From Paramecium sonneborni (taxonomy: Eukaryota > Ciliophora > Oligohymenophorea > Peniculida > Parameciidae): 64,000 bases of DNA. The notes beneath the pieces were generated by a model. It did no database searches, was not told the origin of the DNA, and saw nothing but the letters and a program-made list of their open reading frames with translations. Positions 37,371 through 49,103 of this stretch are shown here, in pieces (the stretch's first letter is position 1; each line of letters opens with the position of its first letter). The stretch is from positions 463,772-527,771 of the forward strand of contig CAJJDN010000056.1 in the NCBI GenBank assembly GCA_905182985.1. The letters run 5' to 3'. The translations under genes and the position numbers were made by a program.

Positions 37371-38928
37371 ATGTATTGCACTTATCGCATTCAAAATCCA
37401 ATTACTTTTATATGCAAAGCTCCTCATAGTTGTTAATGTTAAAGGAAATTATGTGCTGAATGCTAATATGAACATGGAGTAGACTTTCAATATACAGTTC
37501 CAATTAAAATTTTTAGAGAATAGGTTACCAATATTTTAAAAGAGACTAAGCTTGAAGAGACATCTGAGGTATCTAATTAAAGAATGGCTTTTAAATTCAC
37601 TATTTCTCAAACTGAAGCTATGCTGAAAAAAACTTAGGAAGAATTATCAGAATCAGTCAAATAAATATTTGATTGGATTGAAAAGGAAAACTAATTATAC
37701 ATAAGTCTTATCAATGAAAATACTAATATATTAGAAACCTCCTCTGCTGAAATAGAAAAACTAGTCTCTATTCTAGAAGGAAAAACTTTAAATGACTGGA
37801 ATGTTCAGAAGAATTCTGTCATAATGGAATTAGAAATGGCAAAGAATTGGTGGGATCAAGAAATTAAGGCATTTGTCTAAAAGTTGAATGAAGTAATAAA
37901 AAAGATTTAGTCTTTATTTTAGTAAGAAGTTTAAAATTTATTTTAGAACTCAATCGAAAAAAGATAAAGGTGGTAAAAATATTTTTGGAGCTAATTTTGA
38001 TTGGAATAACTTGAAAATTCATGAATTGTAAAAATTGGATGGTCATCATGATTGGGTGAATTCAGTCTGTATCTCCCCCGATGGTAATACATTAGCATCT
38101 TGTAGTGGAGTAGAAACCCTTTTTGTCTCAGATAACTCAATCCGTTTATGGGATTTAAAGACTGGATAAAAAATAGCTAAATTAGTTGGTCATAGTAAAT
38201 GGGTATAGTCAGTTTGTTACTCTCCTGATGGTACTACATTAGCATCTTGTAGTAGAGATAAGACTATCCTATTATGGGATGCCAAAACAGGATAATAATT
38301 AGCAAAATTAGATAATCATATTAAGACAGTTTTATCAGTCTGCTTCTCTCCTGATGGTGCTACATTAGCATCTGGTAGTGGAGATAACTCTATTTATTTA
38401 TGGGATGTTAAGACAAGAAAATAAAAAGCCCAATTGAATGGTCATTCTAAGGGAATCCTTTAAGTCTGTTTCTCTCCTGATGGTGCTACATTAGCATCTT
38501 GTAGTGGAGACAAGTCCATACGTTTATGGGATATTAAGACAGGATAATAAAAAGCCAAATTAGATGGTCATATGAAGACAGTTATGTCAGTATGCTTCTC
38601 TCCTGATGGTGCTACATTAGTATCTGGTAGTGGAGATAACTCTATCCGTTTATGGGATGTTAAGACAGGATAATAAAAAGCCAAATTAGATGGTCATAGC
38701 AATTGGGTCCTTTCAGTATGCTTCTCTCCTGATGGTGCTATATTAGCATCTGGTAGTGAAGATTTATCTATCCGTTTATGGGATGTTAAGACAGGATAAT
38801 AAAAAGCCAAATTAGATGGTCATAGTAATACAGTAGATTCAATCTGCTTCTCTCCTGATGGTACTATGTTGGCATCTTGCAGTCGTGATAAATCTATTCG
38901 TTTATGGGGTGCTTAATGGGATAAATGA
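37371..38928 (+). CDS. Zinc-finger/coiled-coil/seven-WD40 protein A, 510 aa
   Basis: One 25-nt intron (37922-37946) leaves 1533 nt, exactly 511 codons. Residues 1-40 carry a B-box-like array: C3, C15, H19, C21, C28, C31 and H35. Residues ~45-180 are predicted helical or coiled coil. From about residue 207 there are seven WD40 repeats of 42 residues. Each has the pattern [37 protein letters not shown], forming one propeller. The last repeat ends as LWGAQWDK. The WD40 type belongs to the very large Paramecium family of near-identical repeats. Molecular role is unknown; such proteins are usually scaffolds. It is paralogous to the gene at 40319-41904. Confidence 0.88.
38017..38905 (+). repeat. 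Seven WD40 repeats with a 126-bp DNA period
   Basis: The coding repeats recur every ~126 bp with high DNA identity. For example, 'tctcctgatggtgctac' and 'gttaagacaggataataaaa' each reappear in several units. Identity at synonymous positions points to recent tandem duplication or gene conversion. Confidence 0.85.
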
Positions 38929-39027
38929 GTTTATTATCATATATTTAAAGTGAAATTGAATAAGCTTTTATGTTATCATGAAAATTAGCTTTATAAATTA
39001 TTATTATTTAATGTATTTTAAAATAAT

Positions 39028-39441
39028 ATGCAATCTAAACATGATTTTATCCTCTAAATCTTGATATATAAAATCATTAAATGGTTTTCACTTTAGAATA
39101 ATTAAGATTCGATAGGTGGTGTGTATATTGATGAGGCTTATGCTAAAATTTTACAGAGCGGCAGGTAAAAATAAAAGTAAAGAATATTAACTTTTGTTCA
39201 AAATGGAGATAAACCCAAATATTTTGGGGTATTAAATAAGAAAACTGTGAAAATAAACAGTGGACATTTACTTTTTTGGAAAGTTAGCGATTCAAATCAT
39301 ATGGAAATTGCCTATTTCTACACTTATCGTTTATGGCTTAATTTATAATTATCTTAGGAAACGTTATTTCATTAGCTTTTAATTTTTGAAAGTGTAATTC
39401 CACTGTCATAATAATCTTCCTAAAAAATATTGATTATTTGA
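39028..39441 (+). CDS. Possible small gene between the WD40 paralogues, 137 aa
   Basis: An intact 138-codon frame runs from ATG 39028 to TGA 39441. Its middle (SIGGVYIDEAYAKILQSGRQ, FVQNGDKPKYFGVLNKKT, HLLFWKVSDSNHMEIAYFY) has balanced, protein-like composition. No family is recognised and there are no other supporting features. Frames of this length occur by chance when TGA is the only stop, so the call rests on composition. A second frame, 39544-40161 (206 codons), follows but looks more like random AT-rich sequence. Confidence 0.35.
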
Positions 39442-40318
39442 TTATTTGATTATTTATACTACAGGATTTTTTTTTCTTGAAAGAATTTAAAATACTATGA
39501 TAAATATTATTTCTTTCTGAAAAATTATTCGAAAAAATAATGTATGGAATTGAGCAAAATAATATCTGCAAAAAAAAAATTGGCAACTAAAATAGGAGAA
39601 CTAGAACGTTAAAGGATAATAAACTACAAAATTGAATTTTCCATTTAATTATTTGTATTATTCTTTATAGATCAATATTTAAATTTATGCAGAAAAATCT
39701 AGACTAATAATGCTATTTATTTTATAGGATATGAGGGGACTCAATTTCTATTCATAAATGAAATCTATAATAGGACTATCATGATCTATAAGAAATCCAA
39801 AATTTATATGTAATATTTTCATCTTTTAAGATTTATTAACGTGTATTAACTGTACTAATTTTCAAATAAATCAGGATTTTGTTTTAAAGGATATTTAACA
39901 ATACATATGACTCTATTTCTTTATCTTATTTCTTAAATTAAAAAGTTTTAAATAAATTGGCTAATAAATAAAAAATAAATAAATTTTAGTCTTTATTTAA
40001 CGAAACATTATTAAGTTTAATAATTAGTTTTGTCATTAATATTGTTTATATTAAATGTATATAACATTTGTGGTAGAACAGAGTTATTGCAATTAGGTAT
40101 TCACTCAAGAATGAAGCGCAAAGAAACTATCAAAAAATTCAATAGTGGTAAATCTATTTGAGAGGCAAAACAAGAATAAAATAACTACTTTGCACATCTA
40201 GGTAAATTGAATCCAAAATACTCAACAACCATTTCTTACAAAATTTTTTTTATTAATTTATTTTTATTTAGAAAATAATATCTAAAAGTAATAGACATTC
40301 ATTAATTAAAAAAAAATT

Positions 40319-41904
40319 ATGAATTGCACTTATCATATTTAAAATCCAATTGCCGCTATATGTATAGATCCACACAAATGCTAAAGTTAAAGAAAACTCT
40401 GTTTTGAATGTGTTTATAATCATGGAGTGGATATCAAAAACACAGTTCCTATTTTGAAATTTTAAGAAATTGCTATCCAGAAATTATAAGAATCCAAGCT
40501 CAACCAATCTTCTGATTTAACAAAATAGAGAACTGCTTTAAAATCCATGCTCGCTTAAACTGAAATTATGTTGAAGACAATTTTGGAAGAATTATCAGAA
40601 TCAATTAAATAAATATTGGATCTGATCCAAATTTAAGACACCTAATATTGTTCAATCAAATATAACAATAACAAACTAATAGAATTGTCAAATACTGACT
40701 TAGAAATGTTAGTATAAGTTGTTTAAGGAAACAATTTAAATTATTGGAATAATGAGAAGAATACTTCATTAATAAAGTTAGAAAAGACCAAGATCAGGTG
40801 TGAATAAGAAATATCTGCCTTTAGTGAAAAGTTAAACAAAGAAATGAAGGAAATTTTGTAATTAATAAAGTAAGATTTAAAAAGTATTTAAGTAAACAAT
40901 CTAATTAAGTAGAAAAAGAAGATTAAAAAAGTTCAGTATGCAGTATTCAATAAGAAGAAGATGAAATGAAATTAAACTTGAATATGCAAGAATTAAAAAA
41001 ATTGGAAGGCCATAGTGGACATGTCTATTCAGTATGCTTTTCTCCTAATGGTAAATTATTAGCATCTTGTAATGAGAAAGACTATGACTCTCTATTTTTC
41101 AAAAATTCTACTATCCGTTTATGGGATATAAAAAAGGGAAAATCAAAAGTAAAAATGGATGGTCATCGTGATAGCGTATGGTCAGTATGTTTCTCATCAG
41201 ATGGAACTACTTTAGCATCTTGTAGTAATGATAAATCAATTAGATTATGGGATGTTAAGACAGGATAATAAAAAGCCAAACTAGATGGTCATAGTGATAG
41301 GGTATGGTCAGTATGCTTCTCACCAGATGGAACAACTTTAGCATCTGGTAGTAATGATTAGTCAATAAGATTATGGGATGTTAAGACAGGATAATAAAAA
41401 GCCAAATTTTATGGTCATGAATATTCTGTTAACTCAGTATGCTTCTCACCTGATGGAACTGCTTTAGCATCTTGTGGTAATGATAGCTTAATTCGATTGT
41501 GGGATTCTAACACAGGATAATAAAAAACCAAATTAGATGGTCATGAATATTCGATCAACTCAGTATGCTTCTCACCTGATGGAACTGCTTTAGCATCTTG
41601 TGGTAATGATAACTCAATTCGCTTATGGGATGAGAAGAGAGGATAATAAATAGCCAAATTGAATGGTCATAGTGATTATGTCTAATCAGTATGTTTTTCT
41701 CCAGATGGAACTAATTTAGCATCTGGCAGTAGAGATAACTCTATTCGATTATGGGATGCTAAGACAGGATAATAAAAAGCCAAATTGAGTGGTCATAGTG
41801 ATTGGGTCTAATCAGTATGCTTTTCACCAGATGGAACTAATTTAGCATCTGGTAGTAGAGATAATACTATTCGATAATGGGGACCAAAAATTATCAAAGG
41901 ATGA
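40319..41904 (+). CDS. Zinc-finger/coiled-coil/seven-WD40 protein B, 520 aa
   Basis: One 23-nt intron (40870-40892) leaves 1563 nt, exactly 521 codons. The N-terminus keeps the same Cys/His positions as protein A (C3, C15, H19, C21, C28, C31, H35), followed by a Lys/Gln/Glu-rich helical region. Seven WD40 repeats begin near residue 220. In repeat 1 the loop before the WD strand carries an insert ([16 protein letters not shown]). In the last repeat the usual IRLWD reads IRQWG, after which the protein ends within 7 residues. Several repeats share exact DNA blocks with protein A. The standard-code ORF at 40966-41268 is an internal piece. Function is unknown beyond a probable scaffold role. Confidence 0.88.
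41002..41880 (+). repeat. Seven WD40 repeats with a 126-bp DNA period
   Basis: Units share long identical blocks with one another and with the paralogue at 38017-38905, including 'gttaagacaggataataaaa' and 'agccaaa..agatggtcat'. Repeats 4 and 5 (HEYSVNS and HEYSINS) are an especially close adjacent pair, suggesting a very recent duplication. Confidence 0.85.
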
Positions 41905-42539
41905 TAATATATATATGATTGAAGCATGGTTTAATTTTTTTATTGGTATTTATATGTTAAATTATTAATTATATTATTTTTTTTTCTAATTAGTAAATTA
42001 AGATGAAATCAATACTTGTTTATATTTCTTAATCAATATGAGAAACTAATATGTTAAATTCAAAAAAATTAATATTTTTTTTATTTCAAAAATATTCTCC
42101 ATTATGTTTAAGTAGTTTCCTTTAGTGAGAAACATAATTACTATGAGAATCCATTTTGTTCAATTTTTAAATTTTGATATTCTATCTAAATTTTCAAATT
42201 CAGATTCACTAAGTTACATCTTGCTTTCAAAGCTTTACAAATCTACCTTCATCTACACTAATAAGTGGAGTGCATTAGATCCACTCTAAAGGAATGAATT
42301 GATGATTGATATGCAAGGTGAACTAAAAATTGAAAAAAATGGACAATGATCTTTCCTGGTGATATATTATTATTTAGTGCTTCTCTAATTTACTAGTAAG
42401 TTTCGTTAATATAATTATTTTATTAAACAGATGCTGTCTAATATTGATAATAGCAATTCTTATTTTACTTTGACTTTTGATTTTCTTATCTCTTATAGAG
42501 ATTCAAGAATATCTGAACTTTTTTGATTTCTAAGCAATT
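41905..42539. other. Intergenic region, no gene seen
   Basis: AT-rich sequence downstream of WD40 protein B. The last part may be the eroded upstream region of the WD40 pseudogene that follows; no clear frame can be followed. Confidence 0.35.
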
Positions 42540-43430
42540 ATATTATCACAAAAATGCAGAATGGTTTTGTTCAATAGCTTATAATATAGATACCTCAACT
42601 ATGTTAGTAGGTTGTAACAAATTTATTAAAGTATTTGAATACAAATAAGAATAATTAAAATAAACTCAGCTTCTAAATAAATATTTAAATGAAGTTCTTA
42701 TGTATTTTTTAAAAAGTAAAGCATACTTTGAATTTTATGTAGAAATCAAATTAATATATCTTTGGAAGTTATGAGTTAAAAATATGGTCTTTCAATAAAA
42801 AATTAATGGATTTATAAATAGAAATTAAATAAACATACAAGTTATATTCGCTGTTTATAATTGAACAATGATGTAGATTTTATCATATCTTCTTGTTTTG
42901 ATATTACAATTAAATTTTGGATGAACTAATATGATGGATATGTCACAAATAATCAAAAATCATATTAATTCTTTATATTACTTAATTATGAATGATTATT
43001 AAAATAAAAATGATTTCTTATGGAAGTGATAACTTTATAGTAATAATCGAATATTCGTCATAAGATAAAAAATAGTACCCAATATTGACCCAAATTACTT
43101 CTAGATAAGGTTTTAATCAAGATAGATTAAGGTATAAATGTTGATTAAATCTACAGAGAAGTGAATTACCAATTTACAAAAATTTTCAATGATTGATTCC
43201 TTCTTTTAAACATAAATTGAAACTTCATTTATTAAACCTAACATTATACTTGTTTATAATTACTTTGTATTCATATCTCAAACTAGATTTCAGATATTTA
43301 CTGTAATTTTTATTGTCTGTAGTTAAGATATAATATCAAAAATCTAACGAATTTTATATTTATTCTGACATTTTTGTTTTATAATCATCTGAAATTACTA
43401 TGTAGGATATTAAATAGATTAAATTTCAAA
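42540..43430 (+). pseudogene. Decayed WD40 protein of a different subfamily
   Basis: Pieces of a second common Paramecium WD40 subfamily can be read in order but in different frames: EWFCSIAYN and MLVGCNKFIKVFEYKQEQLKQTQLL (about 42560-42680), GSYELKIWSFNKKLMDL (about 42760-42820), and NNDVDFIISSCFDITIKFW (about 42865-42920). TGA codons and frame shifts lie between them and cannot all be removed with GT-AG introns. The order AYN...VFE-K...GSYD-x-IW...IKFW matches successive propeller blades, so this is a relic of one gene. It is not a copy of the two WD40 genes upstream, which have a different consensus. Confidence 0.6.
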
Positions 43431-43439
43431 TTTAATTTA

Positions 43440-44251
43440 GTTGAAAGTAGATAACAACAGAAGTCGCAATATATGAAAACTTGAATTTAATAAAGTTAAC
43501 CATCCCTGCTATTTTGCCCAAAGTTAAAAACACTGTGAGATATAAGATGCCATCATTAAACTCCAGATAATTCTAAAGTATATGATTAGAAATTTGAAAC
43601 CGATATTAATAAGCAATTAAGAGAATATGCCATTGATTCAATTGGATTGCCAGCACTATTAAATTGTTGAAATGATTTATAAATAGTTTATGAGTTTCTC
43701 AATTGATATAGAAGTAGAAATTTATTTGAAAACAAAAGGGAAGCGCATTCAATCGAATTTCGATAATAATTTTTCAATCATCTGAACAATCTGCGTCCAA
43801 ATTTCTATAAATTTTTTCACAACTTCCACATGAATATATAGAACTTACAGAATAAGATCATCTCCTTGAGTATTATATAAATCACACTACTCACACTCTG
43901 ATTATCCAGGATTCATCTCCTGGTTACCTTCCTCTGTTGCAATTTCTAATCAGATAGTAATAATACATTATTGTTTAACAAAAATAATATGCCCTCCAAT
44001 AACTTTATCTTAATTTAAACATAGGAGATTTTTTACATCATCATTAGAACTGTAACTCTAAGTATTCCATTATACTGAGTAGTGATTTTAAATTACTTCA
44101 CACAATTTAGAGCCTCCAGTAATTCTATTTAAGAATTCTCCTAATTAACATTAAAAAGTCTTAGAAAAAAATTGTTAGAAAATTAAATATTTCTTAAACC
44201 AATTATGTTGATTATGTTTTGAATAAATATCCAATTATTATTATTCTTTGA
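43440..44251 (+). pseudogene. Coding-like remnant, unidentified
   Basis: A plus-strand frame reads PDNSKVYDQKFETDINKQLR and EYAIDSIGLPALLN, then hits TGA twice. A later frame (about 43766-44251) reads SSEQSASKFLQIFSQLPHEY and HTLIIQDSSPGYLPLLQFLI and runs to TGA at 44249-44251. The composition is protein-like, but no single frame with plausible introns covers it. No family is recognised. It could be the C-terminal part of the preceding WD40 pseudogene or a separate relic. Confidence 0.35.
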
Positions 44252-45299
44252 TTTATTCAAGAATTCAAATTTTAAAAATATACTTAATATATGAATACTT
44301 TATTATATCACCTTCAACAATCTAAACTCAAAATTTTATTCTAAATCCAAAATATTTTAATTTGTTTACTTGGTGTCTAATAATTTTTAAATATTTATAC
44401 AAGATTGCTAATATAAAAAATTCATTGCAAATTTTAATAATTATCCAAATTACTATTCTCTCCAAATATATCAAGCAAAAAGGAATACAGAATATTAAAA
44501 TTAAATAATATAGTAATCAATTTGATAGTATTCATGAAACTACTTTTAAATTAATCAATGTCATATGCAATAAATTTAATTTATATTAGCTGTGTTGAAT
44601 GTAAAAATCCAATATATAACAATTTATTTCATGTTATTTCAATTTAACTGCTTCTAAATTGATAAGGATACCTTGTATAATTAATATGTTATATAAATAG
44701 TTTATAAGTAGAAAAAATCTCGCTTTTATTTAAGTTAAAATAATTCTTTATTAGTTGCAATTTCTATAAAATCCTTTTTTTTATAAACGAAAGTTTTATC
44801 AAACTTTTTAAATAATTATGCATTTATTAAATATAATAACCTAAATTGTTTCTTATAATTGATCCAAAATTTTCAGCCTTTAAAAAGTTTTGTCAAAATG
44901 ATTAGAGTATGCAAATCATTATTTCTTATTTTAGCATAATTCAAATTTTTTTCAGCAATTATAGTACTAAATATACCAATTTCTTTGAAGGCAAATTTTA
45001 TTTTTAAATAGTTTTATAATTTTTGATAAAGTATAAACCCAAAAATGACTCTATAAATAAGAAAGAAAAATTTTTGTTAAAATATTTGGAACTTACTTAG
45101 ATTATTAATAAGATTTTAGCTGCTAAAATAACCCTTTCTTAGTTAAAATATATTTGAGAAACACTAACTTACTTTTCTTTCAGGATATTATTATAACAAA
45201 TTAATAAAATTATTGTTATGGTCTTATGGAGGAGTACAAATAAATTTGAATCTTTTAAGCATATAAGATTTATGGGTAAGAATGGCAGTAACATTTAAA
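44252..45299. other. AT-rich region, no gene seen
   Basis: About 1 kb of very AT-rich sequence with no coding-like frame that could be separated from chance. The plus-strand frame leading into 45300 is already open for some distance upstream, so a longer or decayed gene cannot be excluded. Confidence 0.3.
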
Positions 45300-45869
45300 A
45301 TGGGAAAATTAAATATCTCATAATTTAAGAAATATACAGTAATTATCCAAGAATCAACAAAAAAATTTTCATAGTTTAAAAATAAATAATATACATCTCA
45401 AATTCTCTAAGTTTAGAAAAAGTTAATTTAGGCTTTTGTTAATATCAATTTAGAACTGATTGCGTTAAGTAAGGAACAAATTTTTATATAATTATATCTT
45501 AGATATTTTAATTCTTTTAACATCATCAGAAAAAGAATTGAAAAGCTAGCAAGGCTATAAAAGTATTCTTCACGCTTTAACAGAACGTTAACACAGTAAT
45601 AAGATAAAAAGCAGAATCCTCCTTCACTGTACAGAGATGTACTTTTAATAGGCCTAAACGAATAAGATAAAATATAAAATATAAAATATATAAAAAATAA
45701 TTTAATGAATACAATTTAGATAGAATTGTAAGAGTCATACTTGTCTTTAATTTTTTTAGCTTTTTTATCCTAAAATATTATTTTTCACACAAGAAAGTAA
45801 AGAGAGTAAGTGATATAAAATCCATTAGATCAATAACGATTTTTTAGGATGAAAAAGAGTAGTATCTGA
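45300..45869 (+). CDS. Possible hypothetical protein, 189 aa
   Basis: An uninterrupted 190-codon frame runs from ATG 45300 to TGA 45867-45869. It contains plausible segments such as FVNINLELIALSKEQIFI, RKRIEKLARLQKYSSRFNRT and PPSLYRDVLLIGLNEQDK. No family is recognised. The frame is open further upstream without an intervening TGA, so the start is uncertain. Frames of this size are only moderately unlikely by chance, so confidence is low. Confidence 0.25.
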
Positions 45870-46377
45870 AAGTCCTTATTTAAATAAATAAAAAAGGCGT
45901 TAAAGTTGAAAAAATAAACTTGATTTTTAACAAAAATTTTTTTCTCTATCGTGAAAACTAAAAACATTTTATCAAGACCTTAGATAAATCAATTATTGTA
46001 AAGTTTTGCTTAATTAAAATTTAATATTTAATTATACCATTTAAAATCTTATCTTTGAATTACAAAATTCGTCTGAAAATATCTTCTGTTTTTTAATTTT
46101 TCTCCTCTCAATATTTTGTAAATTACAGGCTTAAAAATAGTAACATTGATTTCAAATTTAATCATTTTTTTCCAAATATACAAAAAAAAAAGATTAACCA
46201 TTCTATTCTATAAAATTATCAAAAGCTCTTGAGAAAATAAATTGATTACTTTTCATATTCAAGTTCTTAAAACATAATAAAAAATATCTTACCTATACTT
46301 TTATAATGTAAGATCATTCAATTAGATTAAAAATAAATAATCTAAGTATTTAAGAAAATTGAGAAAGTTTAATAAAA
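45870..46377. other. Intergenic region, no gene seen
   Basis: AT-rich sequence between the tentative plus-strand ORF and the 3' end of the minus-strand MORN pseudogene. Nothing recognisable on either strand. Confidence 0.35.
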
Positions 46378-47627
46378 TCAAGAGTCTTAAAATCGATTTT
46401 TATTTTTTAACCAGCGTACTAGTTTACCTTCAGCTCATTCTCCTTCTTTTTCTATTCCATTAGATCCTAAATAAGTACCAAATCCATATTGTCTGTTATT
46501 TGACCACTGGCCTTTATAGATGTTTAAAATATGATGCATACTCTTCTATCAGGCATTCAAATATTCCAAATCCTTCTTTAACGCCATTCTAATAAGACCC
46601 TAGATATTTTCTTTATATCTATGGCCATTTGAAAATCTAAGAATGTATAATTATTTACCCCTTAACCATCCATTTAATTATTTTTCCATTGACCAATCTT
46701 CCCAATGAAATTCACCTTCTCCTTCAAAATTTTCATTCACAAATTCTCCAATGTATACTGATCCATCACCCCATTTAAATTTTCCTTATCCATTTTTATA
46801 ATATCCCTCATATATAGATCCATCCAACTATATTTCAGTACCGAACCCATTTTTAGCATTGTCTTCCCATTGTCCATCATATTTGAGACCATCAACGCTC
46901 GCAGTGAAGTGTTCCTGAAATATTAAATTACTACAGATGGTCCAACCAAGATAAATAAAATATGCTTAAAAAACATATGAAATACTTGTGAGTTTAACAA
47001 GGGTTATTATTATAATTAAAAATTATAATAATAAAATAACAAATGGATTTTCTTCTGATTTATATATATATTTTTATGTAATTTATTTTTAAATATTTTT
47101 TTTTCAGGTTTCTTCAATCCCTTACTAAGTTACTTCAGTTGGTCAATCTAAGTACGATAGGTATATGATAAAGGTGTGTTCTGTTTGAACCTCCTTCCAT
47201 CCAATTCTCCACGTTATCTATTCCCTTCTGTTTTTTGGGCAGCTTAGGATCTATCTACCTGCCCACCAACTAAGGAATCATTAGTCATAGCCGTAATCTT
47301 ATCCGTCGCTATTGATCTCTTCTTTAACTTTGTCTTTTAATTCCCTTCCTTTTTCTGAGATTTTTACACCGATGTATCTTATTTTTTTTTTATTTTTTTG
47401 AAGCCTTTTCGATCTCCTATTCTTCTTGTTTCTGGTTGCTAATCAAATATCAACGAACAAGTAATGAGTTCTAATCTGCTCAAGTATCTCTCTAAGGATC
47501 TTAAAATATCTTTAACCGTTATTATTCCTAAACCACATATAAGCACTTTAGGTGCTTTAAACTCACAAAGGTCATCTAAGCAAGAGGATTATATTAATTT
47601 TCTTTTTTGATCTTAATTACCTTACAT
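46378..47627 (-). pseudogene. MORN-repeat protein pseudogene
   Basis: From ATG at 47627 a minus-strand frame runs through a basic N-terminal region (CEFKAPKVLICGLGIITV...SLVGGQVDRSQAAQK...YRTQIDQLKQLSKGLKKPEK). A 20-nt intron at 46915-46934 joins it to MORN repeats: YDGQWEDNAKNGFGT, YEGYYKNGQGKFKWGDGS, YIGEFVNENFEGEGEF. After that the frame is broken near 46598, 46553 and about 46520. Later repeats (NGVKEGFGIFE, IYKGQWSNNRQYGFGTYLGS) lie in shifted frames. A TGA at 46437-46435 falls exactly where family members have the Trp of GEWAEGK. MORN proteins are usually membrane-associated scaffolds. The intact 5' half and decayed 3' half suggest a fairly recent loss. Confidence 0.75.
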
Positions 47628-48186
47628 CCTTCATTTTTTTTTATAATTCAAGATTTCTAGTGATTCAAGTAAATTAAATAATTATTCTTTGTCAACTTGG
47701 TTTATCTAACACTTAATTTGATCTAAAGAAGGCGATTACTGTTGGATTGTTTAAAGTTCAGATTTATGGTGTACGCTATCAAGTTTTTCTTGTTATTTGG
47801 CTTATGATCTTTTTTCTTATATATGGCCCTTATTCTATAAGTATGTTTTATCTAATTTAGTGTTAGAGTGATTTTATATTAATTTCCATATATAAACTTC
47901 TTCTTATTTTTTTTGTTTTAAATGATTAGTTTTGTTTATGTTTGATCAACTAAATAATTTTAGTAATCGTATAAATTTTTTGAACTCCTTTTATTTTCTA
48001 TTTGTTCTTTATAACCAATCAATTTATCTTTCAAAGAAAAAGGGTCAATATACCCATGAGTGAAATTTTTGAATATTTAAAAAATATACATAAAATATTT
48101 GGATTCATTACCTTCATATGATGATTATAAGTGATTGGGTTGCTTTTCATAATTTCTTGCTGAATTTATGATTAGTTTTATGGACG
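47628..48186. other. Region upstream of the MORN pseudogene, no gene seen
   Basis: A minus-strand open frame precedes the MORN ATG (reads QVDKEQLFNLLESLEIL then a TGA just before the ATG). It could be an eroded upstream exon, but no intron boundary joins it. Otherwise AT-rich sequence without recognised features. Confidence 0.3.
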
Positions 48187-49069
48187 AGGATTTTAGTTCG
48201 ATTATTTTAGTTTTCTTCTTATTTAAATATATTAAGGTACACTCATTTATCTTATTAAGGGAATCTTATCTATTTTTAGAGAATAATTTATTAAGTGATG
48301 CATTTCTACACTTTAATCTATGATGAATTTTCTTTAAAAATAAATTTACAATATGGTTTTTAATATTTAATTAATTATAGTTTTAATTAGTAAATTGTTT
48401 AGATTAATTATTTGTTTTAACTACTTCAGATGAATTTTCTTTTATTTAATTTAAAAAATAAATTCCTAATTGTAGCTTTATACAATTAATCAATTTTTAC
48501 TTAAATTAAATTGACCATTTGTACATAATTTAAATACAAAAATAAAGTTTTAAATAGTAAATTGTTAATTCTATGTGATAATTATTAATTAATTTAGAAT
48601 TATTTATTAGTAATAGCTCACTTATAAAATAATTTATTAATAATACAATTTTAAATAGTAAACTTAATAAAAACTAATTGAATATTTGAACTTTCTTAAA
48701 TAATAATTAAAATTATTTTTAAATAAATTGTGATAATTTTATAACATAGATGCATTTTAAATAAAATAATTTTTTTCTTTTTAAATTAAAATTCCAAAAC
48801 ATCTCATTTTTATTTTTTGTATAAATATCAAACTATTTCTCAAGCTCCTATCCATAAGTTATAGCAAACTTTGGGGAAAATCGCTTGATTCCATTATATA
48901 AAGCAAGCCTATAATTGAGTAGAGCACAATTATGAAATTTTTTTTGAACTAAGATTTTTACACAAAATTCAAGCCCGACTTGAAAAGAATATCATTTTAA
49001 AAATTTTGATTAAATAAGGGTAGCGCAACACAACCAAAAATTCTTAAATTGATAACTGATTTACAAAGG
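48187..49069. repeat. Left copy of a duplicated segment (without the 160-bp insertion)
   Basis: The 883 bp from 'aggattttagttcg' to 'gatttacaaagg' matches 49104-50146 as far as could be followed by eye, except that the right copy has 160 extra bp after the position equivalent to 48723. The offset is 917 before and 1077 after that point. The left copy ends directly at the N run. Confidence 0.9.
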
Positions 49070-49103
49070 NNNNNNNNNNNNNNNNNNNNNNNNNNNNNNN
49101 NNN
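49070..49103. other. Assembly gap (34 N)
   Basis: A run of 34 unknown bases lies between the two copies of the duplicated segment. The left copy ends and the right copy begins exactly at the gap edges, which is the pattern of two overlapping contig ends that were scaffolded instead of merged. The standard-code ORF crossing the gap is not real. Confidence 0.9.
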
